DNA from: an uncultured Prevotellaceae bacterium
Lineage (GTDB): Bacteria; Bacteroidota; Bacteroidia; Bacteroidales; Bacteroidaceae
Assembly: GCA_949299545.1 (NCBI GenBank)
Contig: CASGAM010000037.1
Location: 107,453-171,452 of the forward strand
Length of the DNA: 64,000 nt
Direction: 5' to 3'
Shown in pieces: positions 42,763 to 51,582 of this stretch; positions within the stretch are counted from its first letter, which is position 1, and the number at the start of each line of letters is the position of its first letter. The position numbers and the translations under genes were made by a program. Below the pieces are notes generated by a model, which worked only from the letters and a program-made list of their open reading frames with translations, made no database searches and had not been told where the DNA came from.

Positions 42763-43668
42763 ATGAATTTCATCACAGAAATACGGCAAAGCTGGCACCG
42801 TTTCATGAACAATGACGACCTGAAGCTAAAAATCTACTCGGTCGTCTTTGAATCGGATACCCCTAAAGGCAAGTTGTTCGACATCATATTAATAGGCAGC
42901 ATCCTTCTCAGCGTGATATTGGTCATATTGGAAAGCATGCACATTTTTCCGCACTCTGCCTACCTGGAACTGAGAATATTGGAATATTTGCTGACCCTCT
43001 TTTTCACTGCCGAATATCTTGCACGTATCTACTGCCTGAAACATCCTAAAAAATACATATTCAGTTTTTTCGGCATCGTCGACCTGCTGGCAACCCTTCC
43101 TGTCTACCTGAGTTTCTTCCTTCATGGTTCGCATTATCTGCTGGTCATCCGCGCATTTCGACTCATCCGCGTTTTCCGGGTCTTCAAACTATTCCTGTTC
43201 ATCAACGAAGGCAACCTGTTATTACGCTCGCTATGGATGAGTGCCCCAAAGATTTCCATCTTTTTCTTTTTCATACTCATCCTTGTCACTTCCATGGGAA
43301 CTGTGATGTACATGATAGAAGGCGACCATCCAGGATCGGGTTTCAACAACATTCCCAATAGCATATACTGGGCCATCGTCACAATGACCACTGTCGGATA
43401 TGGCGACATCACCCCTGTCACCCCTGTCGGGCGTTTCATCTCGGCTGTCATCATGCTTATCGGTTACACCATCATAGCCGTACCGACAGGCATTGTCTCC
43501 GCAACGATGGTAAGCCAACACAAACAACGTGAAAAGCGCAAATGTCCTCGCTGCCATCGTGACGGACACGATTTCGAGGCCCACTATTGCAAATATTGCG
43601 GTGCTAGACTGAAAGAAGAAAAACATCCCGAGCACCCTAATGAACGTCCCAACGACGCACGATTCTGA
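42763..43668 (+). CDS. Voltage-gated-type potassium channel with C-terminal zinc ribbon
   Basis: A 301-residue six-helix K+ channel of the Kv/KvAP kind. S1-S3 fall at roughly residues 38-120. S4 carries regularly spaced arginines R130, R133, R136 and R139. The selectivity filter TVGYGD is at 210-215 between S5 and S6. After S6 there is no RCK/TrkA domain; instead a short linker leads to a four-cysteine zinc ribbon, C261, C264, C276, C279 (CPRC and CKYC). I chose ATG 42763 because the promoter lies just before it and the upstream extension is not protein-like. The function is K+ flux, with gating by voltage presumed from S4. copA follows after 56 nt. Confidence 0.9.
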   Translation: MNFITEIRQSWHRFMNNDDLKLKIYSVVFESDTPKGKLFDIILIGSILLSVILVILESMHIFPHSAYLELRILEYLLTLFFTAEYLARIYCLKHPKKYIFSFFGIVDLLATLPVYLSFFLHGSHYLLVIRAFRLIRVFRVFKLFLFINEGNLLLRSLWMSAPKISIFFFFILILVTSMGTVMYMIEGDHPGSGFNNIPNSIYWAIVTMTTVGYGDITPVTPVGRFISAVIMLIGYTIIAVPTGIVSATMVSQHKQREKRKCPRCHRDGHDFEAHYCKYCGARLKEEKHPEHPNERPNDARF

Positions 43669-43724
43669 CAATCAACCAAAGTTGGGCATACTATTAAATT
43701 CTGTATAAAACAAAAAACAAATAA

Positions 43725-45974
43725 ATGGGAAAAGAACAAATTGTCAGACAAACATTTCCTGTTTTGGAAATGGGCTGTGCTGCTTGTGCCGCACGCGTTG
43801 AAAAAGCTCTCGTCACATTGCCCGGTGTCCGGCATGCGTCAGTCAATTTCGCAGCCGCCACCGTTACGATAGACTATGACCCTCAGCAGTGCCAACCGGA
43901 AAACATGCGGAAGGCAGTGTGTGCCGCAGGATATGACATCGTAATTGAAGAAGCAGAAAAGGAAAATCGAGAAAAGGCAGAAGAAGCACGCGCCAACCAT
44001 CTAACATCCCTGAAACGCCACACGGCATGGGCGGCCGCCTTTTCAGTCCCATTGGTCATTATCAGCATGTTCCTACCCACCATGCCTTATGCCAACGTCC
44101 TGATGTGGCTGCTCGCTACGCCTGTCGTCATATGGACGGGACAAAGTTTCTATGCCAACGCATGGAAACAACTGCGACACCACTCGGTCAACATGGATAC
44201 TTTAGTGGCGCTCAGCACCGCGACAGCTTATCTTTTCAGCCTGTCGACTCTGTTATATCCCCGGTTTTGGACTTCACGCGGCATCGAACCGCACGTCTAT
44301 TTTGAGGCTTCAGCCGTCATCATCACATTCATCCTGTTTGGCAGATGGTTAGAGGAACGCGCCAAAGGACAAACCTCTACAGCCATTAAAAGACTAATCG
44401 GACTCCAACCTCAGACAGCCAACGTCATATCGGCCGAAGGAACAATAAAAGAAATACCGCTCAAGGACATCGGCAAAGGCATGTCAGTCATTATCAGGCC
44501 GGGAGATAAAATCGCAGTCGACGGAGAAGTGACTGACGGAAGCTCATACGTGGACGAAAGCATGCTCAGCGGCGAACCCGCACCTGTAGAAAAAACCGCG
44601 GGATCAAAAGTCTATGCCGGCACCATCAATCTCAAAGGCACTTTCTGCTTCCGGGCAGAACAGGTCGGCAACGACACTTTGTTGGGGCATATCATACGAA
44701 TGGTACAGGAGGCGCAAGGAAGCAAACCTCCCGTACAAAAACAAGTGGACCGCATCGCCGCCATCTTTGTTCCCACTATCATCACCCTTGCCATCATCTC
44801 ATTTCTCGGCTGGTGGATTTTCGCGCCGACCGACGGATTCACACATGGCCTGCTGGCTTTCGTCACCGTGCTAATCATAGCCTGTCCCTGCGCACTTGGG
44901 CTTGCCACACCCACAGCAATAACAGTCGGTATGGGAAGGGCGGCAGAAGAAGGCATCCTCATAAAAGATGCAGAGGCGTTGGAGACCGCCTGCAAAGTCG
45001 ATACCATTGTGCTGGACAAAACAGGAACCATCACGGAAGGCCGTCCGACGGTCGTCAGCTACCAATGGGCGGAAGATACGGACCGCGCAACGCTCCAACC
45101 ATTGTTCAGCGCGCTCGAACAACGTTCCGCACATCCAATGGCAGAAGCTCTCACGCAACATCTTGGCGAACCAACGGAAACGCACCAAATTGCTTGCTTC
45201 GAGGAGATGCCGGGAAGAGGCGTCTGCGGCATCGCAGACGGATATGAATGCTGTGCCGGCAACCTGTCTTTAATGGAAATGAAAAACATCGCTATTCCCG
45301 AAACTCTGAAAGATTTCGCCGTCGGGATGGATGCTGGAAGCCATTCGGTCATTTTTATGTCCGCCAACGGGCAAGCCAAAGCGGCCTTCGCCATATCAGA
45401 CCGTATCAAGCCTGAATCACATAAAGCTGTCGCTACGCTGAACCATATGGGACGTATCGTCTGCATGCTCACGGGCGACCAGTGTTCTGCGGCACAGGCC
45501 ATAGCCAAAGAGACCGGCATCACACATGTCCGTGCAGGTGTCCTGCCACATGAAAAAGCAGCCTATATCAGCGACCTGCAACAACACGGCCATCTCGTTG
45601 CCATGGCCGGTGACGGCATCAATGACAGCGCGGCTTTGGCTCAAGCAGACCTCAGCATCGCCATGGGGCGCGGTAGCGACATCGCCATCGACGTGGCCGG
45701 CATGACCATCATATCTTCAGACCTCAACAAGATAGCCACAGCCATTGATCTCTCCAACCATACAGTGCGTACCATCCGGCAAAATCTATTTTGGGCATTC
45801 GTCTACAATATCATCAGCATTCCTATTGCGGCAGGCATCCTTTATCCTGCCTGCGGTTTCCTGCTCAATCCCATGATTGCCGGTGCCGCCATGGCCATGA
45901 GCAGTGTCAGCGTCGTCACTAACAGTCTGCGCCTAAAAAAGGCATCAAGAAATAAAAAAACATTTTTTGCATAA
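43725..45974 (+). CDS. copA: Copper-exporting P1B-type ATPase
   Basis: Pumps Cu+ out of the cytoplasm. The 749-residue protein has one N-terminal heavy-metal domain with the metal-binding pair C18 and C21 (GCAAC), then eight predicted helices. Other elements are the phosphatase loop around DESMLSGEPAPVEK, the transmembrane metal motif CPC at 387-389, the phosphorylated D431 in DKTGTITEG, the ATP-binding HPMAEAL and the hinge AMAGDGINDSAALAQADLS. All essential residues are present. Neighbours give no copper regulator, so control is unknown. The stop is 65 nt before tRNA-Pro. Confidence 0.96.
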   Translation: MGKEQIVRQTFPVLEMGCAACAARVEKALVTLPGVRHASVNFAAATVTIDYDPQQCQPENMRKAVCAAGYDIVIEEAEKENREKAEEARANHLTSLKRHTAWAAAFSVPLVIISMFLPTMPYANVLMWLLATPVVIWTGQSFYANAWKQLRHHSVNMDTLVALSTATAYLFSLSTLLYPRFWTSRGIEPHVYFEASAVIITFILFGRWLEERAKGQTSTAIKRLIGLQPQTANVISAEGTIKEIPLKDIGKGMSVIIRPGDKIAVDGEVTDGSSYVDESMLSGEPAPVEKTAGSKVYAGTINLKGTFCFRAEQVGNDTLLGHIIRMVQEAQGSKPPVQKQVDRIAAIFVPTIITLAIISFLGWWIFAPTDGFTHGLLAFVTVLIIACPCALGLATPTAITVGMGRAAEEGILIKDAEALETACKVDTIVLDKTGTITEGRPTVVSYQWAEDTDRATLQPLFSALEQRSAHPMAEALTQHLGEPTETHQIACFEEMPGRGVCGIADGYECCAGNLSLMEMKNIAIPETLKDFAVGMDAGSHSVIFMSANGQAKAAFAISDRIKPESHKAVATLNHMGRIVCMLTGDQCSAAQAIAKETGITHVRAGVLPHEKAAYISDLQQHGHLVAMAGDGINDSAALAQADLSIAMGRGSDIAIDVAGMTIISSDLNKIATAIDLSNHTVRTIRQNLFWAFVYNIISIPIAAGILYPACGFLLNPMIAGAAMAMSSVSVVTNSLRLKKASRNKKTFFA

Positions 45975-45978
45975 AAAG

Positions 45979-46010
45979 TTTGCTTGTTTCACTAAAACTC
46001 CTTACCTTTG
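45979..46010 (+). promoter_or_regulatory. Promoter of tRNA-Pro
   Basis: TTTG at 45979-45982, 20 nt, then TACCTTTG at 46003-46010. A textbook Bacteroidota promoter, starting about 25 nt before the mature tRNA end. Confidence 0.8.
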
Positions 46011-46039
46011 CATCGCTTTTGAGAGATACTCAACAGCAT

Positions 46040-46114
46040 CGGGGTGTAGCGCAGTCCGGTTAGCGCACCTGCTTTGGGAGCAGGGGGTCGTGGGTTCGAA
46101 TCCCGCTACCCCGA
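46040..46114 (+). tRNA. tRNA-Pro (anticodon TGG)
   Basis: A 75-nt cloverleaf. Acceptor CGGGGTG pairs with TACCCCG (last pair G-T), the discriminator is A, and CCA is not encoded. The anticodon arm CCTGC-TTTGGGA-GCAGG gives anticodon TGG with G37, as in proline tRNAs. The T arm is GTGGG-TTCGAAT-CCCGC. Confidence 0.97.
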
Positions 46115-46170
46115 CATAAGAAAAGAGTCTATTATCTTTTATTTTCAAGATAATAGACTCTTTTCTTATG
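46115..46170. terminator. Terminator: 24-bp perfect inverted repeat after tRNA-Pro
   Basis: Arms 46115-46138 and 46147-46170 are exactly complementary over 24 nt with an 8-nt loop (TTATTTTC). The stem includes AAAAGAGTC and GACTCTTTT, so it can end transcription in either direction. It starts one base after the mature tRNA. Confidence 0.8.
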
Positions 46171-46263
46171 GAAAAAGCTATAATAGAGCAACGTAAAAAT
46201 ACAAATACTGCTTCTCTTTTTAATGTACCGGAAGAATATTTACTAAATTTTCGTTCACTTTAA
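46168..46263 (+). CDS. Possible 31-residue open frame or gene remnant
   Basis: ATG at 46168, in the right arm of the hairpin, opens a 31-codon frame ending at TAA 46263. The part LFNVPEEYLLNF resembles the start of many Bacteroidota proteins (xFxVPExYFxxL), so it may be the decayed 5' end of such a gene. There is no ribosome site and the start is buried in a stem. It is more likely a remnant than an active gene. Confidence 0.2.
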   Translation: MEKAIIEQRKNTNTASLFNVPEEYLLNFRSL

Positions 46264-46295
46264 ATAAAAAGTCGTATCCATAAAGCATACAATCC

Positions 46296-47192
46296 TTATT
46301 CCACCAATTCATAGCTGCTTACCTGGATGGGCATATCCAAGTTATGCAGCACCTTTTCGAGCATAATACCATCGAGATTGTTATATTCATACCCAAAGGT
46401 AGCGCGGATGCCTTGCAATATGAATTGGGTAGCCCTGTCCAAAGCGATGGGAAGACTGTCGCCTTGCATGATGGCACCAGTTATGACACTTGTAAAGGTA
46501 TCGCCCGTACCGGGATAATGTGCCGGAAGATAAGGACAGGTTACTTTCCAATAACGGCCACCGCCACGATTATAAGCATAAACGGATGTCATGTGCGGAT
46601 TATCCATAACGGGAACACTCGTCACTATCACAATCTCAGGCCCTTTGTCGGACAAGGCTTTTAATGATTCTTTCAAAACACGGTCGGACAGTTCTGCCAC
46701 ACTTAACATTGGTCGGTCGAGCAACAGGAACAATTCCGTCAGATTTGGCGTGATAATATCCGCAGTACGAATCAGGCGGCGCATCTCTCCTACCATTTCA
46801 TCGGCCATACCCACATAAAGTTTACCGTTATCACCCAAAACAGGGTCCACCACCACAAGATCATTCGGACGACGGAAACGCGTAATGAGTTCCTCAACGA
46901 TTTTAACCTGACGGGCAGAACCAAGATAGCCTGTATAAAAGGTGTCGAAACGGACATCCATCTGTTGCCATTTCCGGATAATGTTTTTCATCTCGTCCGT
47001 CAAGTCCAAAAAGGAATAATCAGGATATTGCGTATGGGCGGAAAGGACAGCCGTCGGTAAGGGACATACTTGGAACCCCATTGAAGAAAGGATGGGAATG
47101 ACGGCCATCAATGACACCCTTCCCATTCCGGAAAGATCGTGGACGGCAACGACCTTTTTAACCTGATTCTGAATACGCATTGACTCTATCAT
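46296..47192 (-). CDS. Pyridoxamine/pyridoxal kinase (ribokinase family)
   Basis: Phosphorylates B6 vitamers with ATP. The 298-residue protein shows the N-terminal KKVVAVHDLSGMGRVSLMAV, the substrate lid region LSAHTQYPDYSF, VVVDPVLGDNGKLY, ITPNLTELFLLL and the anion hole/catalytic-base motif YPGTGDTFTSVITGAI, with D in GTGD as the general base. It lies only 11 nt after the tolC-type gene and appears to be the last gene of the efflux operon, an unexpected pairing. PdxK, PdxY or a hydroxymethylpyrimidine kinase are alternatives; the family fit is best to pyridoxamine kinases of Bacteroidota and Firmicutes. Confidence 0.88.
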   Translation of the reverse strand: MIESMRIQNQVKKVVAVHDLSGMGRVSLMAVIPILSSMGFQVCPLPTAVLSAHTQYPDYSFLDLTDEMKNIIRKWQQMDVRFDTFYTGYLGSARQVKIVEELITRFRRPNDLVVVDPVLGDNGKLYVGMADEMVGEMRRLIRTADIITPNLTELFLLLDRPMLSVAELSDRVLKESLKALSDKGPEIVIVTSVPVMDNPHMTSVYAYNRGGGRYWKVTCPYLPAHYPGTGDTFTSVITGAIMQGDSLPIALDRATQFILQGIRATFGYEYNNLDGIMLEKVLHNLDMPIQVSSYELVE

Positions 47193-47203
47193 TAAAGTAC
47201 AAA

Positions 47204-48550
47204 TCAGTTTTCACTTAAATAATGAAGGACATTTCCACTCAACAATAACAGGGATATTTCACACATTTTCGTGTCATACTGGGCTGTAAGGATGCGTTCC
47301 TCTGCATCCAGAAGGCTCTTTTGGGCTTCACGCATCTCGATACCCGACAAGCCTCCGTCCAAATAGCTCTGATAGGAAACCTCATAATTATCTTGGGCAG
47401 CAATGATATTCTCCCGCTCGAGCAGAAGTACCTGCCAATTGTTCTGATAAGCCTGCCAGAGATTGTTCAACTGCGATTTTAGGGCTAATTTCAGGTTTTC
47501 GCGTTCCAGTTTCGCATAATCGACAGCCAGTTCTGCATTGCGTTTCTGCATCCTGCGTTTACCGTCAAAAAGATTAAAGCCAACCGTAATGCCGGCATTC
47601 AGTCCCCAGTTGTCACGCGTCTTCGTCGTCGAAACTGCATATTTGTTCAGCGTATAGCCATAACCGGCATTAAAGCGTACATAAGGGTAGTCGCGTGACA
47701 TAACCTTTTTATAGTCCATCTGAGCAAACGCCGTATTTTGATCTGCTTCAAGTAAAGAAGCGTTGGTTTTCAATGTCGCCTCCCACAACTGCTCCAAATC
47801 CAGTTCTGCATCCAACACAATCGTCGTGTCTCTGATTCCGATGAAGGCTGTTACGTTTTCGTTCCCCATCAGTTCATTAAGTTTTATAAGAGAAGTTTTG
47901 AGCGCTTCCTGTTGCCGCATATATTGTGCACTATCGGCATTAAAGTCCACTTTTGCCTGTAAATAGTCAAGCCCGGAGTTATCACCGATGGAATAACGCA
48001 ATTCGACAATACGCATACGCTCTTTGGACAAAGACATGGCATAACGGAAATTTTTAAGCCTTATCTTCTCCTGTATGAAATTGTAATACTCAGCCGTGAG
48101 TGATGACACAAAATCCTCGATGGCGATACGCGTCTGCAATTCGCCTTGTTCTTTCAACAATTGGAGCTGTTTATAATTGGTCCAAACGCTGAAACCATCA
48201 AAAATAGTCCAATTCAAATCGATTCCAGCATTCACGGTCTGGTCGTAAGCGTTACGGTCGGTCAGTCGTACATTCGTTTCACGGGCAGTCGTACGTGTCG
48301 TGGCCAAATCACCTCCATACGAAGCTGTCAGATCCACAGTCGGTAACAGACCGGCATTAGCCCTCGTCGCGTTATTCTCGCTCACCTCTTGTTGGTTGAG
48401 TACCATTCTGATGTCGTAGTTATTACTCAGCCCCTTTTCGAGACATTCCTGCAAAGTGACATTTCCGACTCTTTCCCACTCCGACTGAGCTGTCATGGAC
48501 AGACATCCCGTCAAAAGGAAAACGGCTATCATCAATCTATTTTTCATCAT
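47204..48550 (-). CDS. TolC-family outer-membrane efflux protein
   Basis: The outer-membrane channel of a tripartite RND pump. From ATG 48550 the product has 448 residues; the longer frame inside the acrB gene is rejected. The signal MMKNRLMIAVFLLTGCLSMT contains L-T-G-C, a possible lipobox, so the protein may be a lipoprotein like OprM, although cleavage at AQS is also possible. The mature part has the two repeated helical hairpins (LQECLEKGLSNNYDIRMVLN, FEDFV-type helices, YLQAKVDFN, GGLSGIEMREAQKSLLDAEE). The start overlaps the last 14 nt of the pump gene, indicating coupled translation. Confidence 0.92.
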   Translation of the reverse strand: MMKNRLMIAVFLLTGCLSMTAQSEWERVGNVTLQECLEKGLSNNYDIRMVLNQQEVSENNATRANAGLLPTVDLTASYGGDLATTRTTARETNVRLTDRNAYDQTVNAGIDLNWTIFDGFSVWTNYKQLQLLKEQGELQTRIAIEDFVSSLTAEYYNFIQEKIRLKNFRYAMSLSKERMRIVELRYSIGDNSGLDYLQAKVDFNADSAQYMRQQEALKTSLIKLNELMGNENVTAFIGIRDTTIVLDAELDLEQLWEATLKTNASLLEADQNTAFAQMDYKKVMSRDYPYVRFNAGYGYTLNKYAVSTTKTRDNWGLNAGITVGFNLFDGKRRMQKRNAELAVDYAKLERENLKLALKSQLNNLWQAYQNNWQVLLLERENIIAAQDNYEVSYQSYLDGGLSGIEMREAQKSLLDAEERILTAQYDTKMCEISLLLLSGNVLHYLSEN

Positions 48551-51500
48551 TCTTATGATTAATTCTGTTAGTAGAAATATAACTGTAAATAGCAGGGACA
48601 ATATACATGGTAAGGAAAGTGGACACCAACATGCCACCAACCACGGCCACACCCATCGCGATACGCTGGTTGCAACCCTCACCCGTAGCAAAAGCCAGCG
48701 GAATCAGACCTAGGATGGTAGACGCACTGGTCATTAGAATAGGGCGCAAACGCTGTAAAGCAGCATCATGTATGGCCTGCATCTTATCTTCACCATTCTC
48801 TTGCTTTAAGTTAGCAAACTCAACAATCAAAATACCATTCTTTGCCACCAAACCGATCAACATGATGATACCGATTTGACTGAAAATATTCATCGTTATA
48901 TCTCCGAAATACATGAAGACCAGCGCACCGGTAATGGCCAACGGCACGGTAAGCATAATAATAAGAGGATCTTTGAAACTTTCAAACTGTGCTGCAAGAA
49001 TCAGGTATATCAGTACCAAAGCCAACACGAATGCGAACATGAGGCTAGAAGAACTTTCGCGATATTCTTTTGAGTCTCCTGCCAATGAGGTTCTGAAGGT
49101 ATCGTCAAGTACATCCTTTGCTATTTTATCCATTTCATCTAGTCCCTGGCCAATCGTCTTCCCTTCGGCCAAACCGGCTGATATGGTGGCGGAAACAAAA
49201 CGGTTGTAACGGTACAGCTTGGGTGGTGCAATACTGTTCTCCAGCTCAATGAGATTGTCCATCTGTATCATCTGACCATCCTTACTGCGCAACGTAATGG
49301 CACGCAAGTCTGCCGGTTTGTTTCGTTGCTGGCGGTTAATCTCACCGAGAATCTCATACTGTTTGCCGTTCATATAGAAATACCCCATTCGCTGGCCGCT
49401 AAGCCCATACTGCAAGGTCTGCGCAAGGTCTTTCGTACTCACTCCCATAATGTTGGCCTTATCACGGTTGATATGTATCCTGACTTCTGGGAGCGTAAAT
49501 TTCAAGTCAACATCCGCCATTTGGAAAGTCGGATTATCATAGACACGCGCCATAAATTCTGGTAATATTTTTTCAAGCTTTTCAATGTTCGTAGCTTGCA
49601 ACACATATTGTACCGGCATGCCGGCGCGACGTCCGCCGAACGAAGTCTGTTGCTGGACAAATGCACGCGCCTTCGTCTTTTTCTGAACGGCACGGGAAAT
49701 CTCTTCTGCCACTTCCATCTGTGTATAATCGCGCAAGCGCATATCCTTCAATGTGATCTGGACATTTCCCGAACCGCTCGACACACGCGCTGTCACAGCT
49801 TCTGCGTCGGGCACTATTGAGTCGACCAGCAAATTGATTTCTTCCGTATAATCGCGCATGAACTCATAAGTCGCTCCCTCGGGTCCTTTTGTATTAATGG
49901 TAATCTTTGAACGGTCTTCCAGTGGTGCCATTTCTGCCGGAATAAGATTCCATAAATAGAATATAAGACCAATCATGATGGCCATAAACGGCAAAGTCCA
50001 CACCCTATGTCTCAGGATAAACCGGAGAGACTTACTGTAAAGGTTATTCAAACCCACAAAGAAGGGTTCTGTTATTTGATAAAAGAAATTTTTCTTTTTC
50101 TGTTGTTTAAGCAATTTGGTGGCCAACATCGGCGTAAATGTCAACGCCGCAAACGAGGAAATGATAATAGAACCGGAAATCACCATACTGAACTCTCGGA
50201 ACAAACGGCCGGTAGTTCCTTCCATAAAGACAATCGGGAAGAACACGGCAACGAGCGTCACGGTCGTAGACACAACGGCAAAGAAGATTTCCTTCGCCCC
50301 TTCAATACCGGCTTCTTTCGGCGACATGCCACGCTCGATACGGATATAAATATTCTCCGTCATGACAATGGCATCGTCCACTACCAGGCCTACGGCCAAA
50401 ACTATAGCCAACATGGTCAGCACATTGATAGAAAAGCCCAGCAGATACATGATGAAGAACGAACCTATCAATGATACGGGTATCACGATACACGGCACTA
50501 GTGTCACGCGCCAATCACGCAAGAACAAGAAGATGATGATGATAACGAGTACAAACGCTTCGTAAACTGTCTGCTTCACTTCATTGATAGAAGCGCGGAT
50601 AAATTTCGTAGTATCGAACCCATAGCTGTAATGTACATCTTCTGGAAGATCTTTCTTCATTTGTTCCATACGCTGGTAAACTGCGTCGGCGATATCGATA
50701 TGATTGGCTCCGGGCTGTGGCACAACTACCACACCAACCATCGGGACACCGTTCATTTTCATATAACTCTGAATATCTGCAGCTGCCAATTCTGCACGAC
50801 CAATATCACTGAAGCGTACAATCTGCGTACCGTCACTCTTGATAATAAGGTCATCAAACATTTTCGCTGTATCCATCAGTCCCAACGTACGGATATTCAG
50901 CTCAATGGTATTACCTTCGATACTTCCAGAAGGCAGTTCGACATTCTCCTTGTCAATAGCATCCTTGACATCCATCGGTGTAAGTCCGTAACCGGCCATT
51001 TTAATAGGGTCGAGCCATAGGCGCATGGCATATTTTTTTTCACCCCATATTGAAACGCTGCTGACATCGGAAATAGTCTGCAACTGCTCTTTAACTGTCA
51101 AATCGGCAATCTCGCTCAATTCGAGCAAAGAACGTTTATCACTCTGCAACGCAACCATCAGTATTGGTGAAGCGTCAGCATCCGCCTTCGATACTGTCGG
51201 TGGATCACAATCACGCGGCAAATATCTCTGTGCCCTTGATACCTTGTCACGCACATCATTAGCAGCCGTCTCGAGATCAACAGACAATTCAAATTCCACT
51301 GTGATACGGCTCTGTCCCTGTTGACTCACACTCGTCAATGAACGAATTCCAGGGATACCGTTGATATTCTGCTCCAAAGGTTCCGTAATCTGATTCTCTA
51401 TAACATCTGCGTTGGCACCTGCATAAGAACATGTCACAGAAATAATCGGATTGTCAACCGAAGGATATTCACGTACACCCAAATAAAAATAACCTATGAT

Positions 51501-51575
51501 ACCAAACAGCAGGATAATGACCGTCATCACGGTAGCGAGTACCGGCCGCCTGATACTTAATTCTGATATATTCAT
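48537..51575 (-). CDS. RND-family efflux pump, inner-membrane transporter (HAE1/AcrB type)
   Basis: The proton-driven pump of the tripartite efflux system. The 1012-residue protein has twelve helices and two large periplasmic loops. Visible landmarks are RRPVLATVMTVIILLFG at the N-terminus, the proton-relay aspartate pair in AVGLVVDDAIVMTENI and the motif RLRPILMTSASTILGLIPLA in the second half. It falls in the hydrophobic/amphiphilic efflux group rather than the heavy-metal group. It lies 7 nt after the adaptor gene and overlaps the outer-membrane gene. The substrates cannot be told from sequence. Confidence 0.95.
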   Translation of the reverse strand: MNISELSIRRPVLATVMTVIILLFGIIGYFYLGVREYPSVDNPIISVTCSYAGANADVIENQITEPLEQNINGIPGIRSLTSVSQQGQSRITVEFELSVDLETAANDVRDKVSRAQRYLPRDCDPPTVSKADADASPILMVALQSDKRSLLELSEIADLTVKEQLQTISDVSSVSIWGEKKYAMRLWLDPIKMAGYGLTPMDVKDAIDKENVELPSGSIEGNTIELNIRTLGLMDTAKMFDDLIIKSDGTQIVRFSDIGRAELAAADIQSYMKMNGVPMVGVVVVPQPGANHIDIADAVYQRMEQMKKDLPEDVHYSYGFDTTKFIRASINEVKQTVYEAFVLVIIIIFLFLRDWRVTLVPCIVIPVSLIGSFFIMYLLGFSINVLTMLAIVLAVGLVVDDAIVMTENIYIRIERGMSPKEAGIEGAKEIFFAVVSTTVTLVAVFFPIVFMEGTTGRLFREFSMVISGSIIISSFAALTFTPMLATKLLKQQKKKNFFYQITEPFFVGLNNLYSKSLRFILRHRVWTLPFMAIMIGLIFYLWNLIPAEMAPLEDRSKITINTKGPEGATYEFMRDYTEEINLLVDSIVPDAEAVTARVSSGSGNVQITLKDMRLRDYTQMEVAEEISRAVQKKTKARAFVQQQTSFGGRRAGMPVQYVLQATNIEKLEKILPEFMARVYDNPTFQMADVDLKFTLPEVRIHINRDKANIMGVSTKDLAQTLQYGLSGQRMGYFYMNGKQYEILGEINRQQRNKPADLRAITLRSKDGQMIQMDNLIELENSIAPPKLYRYNRFVSATISAGLAEGKTIGQGLDEMDKIAKDVLDDTFRTSLAGDSKEYRESSSSLMFAFVLALVLIYLILAAQFESFKDPLIIMLTVPLAITGALVFMYFGDITMNIFSQIGIIMLIGLVAKNGILIVEFANLKQENGEDKMQAIHDAALQRLRPILMTSASTILGLIPLAFATGEGCNQRIAMGVAVVGGMLVSTFLTMYIVPAIYSYISTNRINHKNDEK

Positions 51576-51582
51576 AAGCCTA

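Noticed and set aside
48551-48691. N-terminal extension of the TolC-type protein
   Set aside because: It lies entirely inside the pump gene in another frame; the signal peptide begins at 48550.
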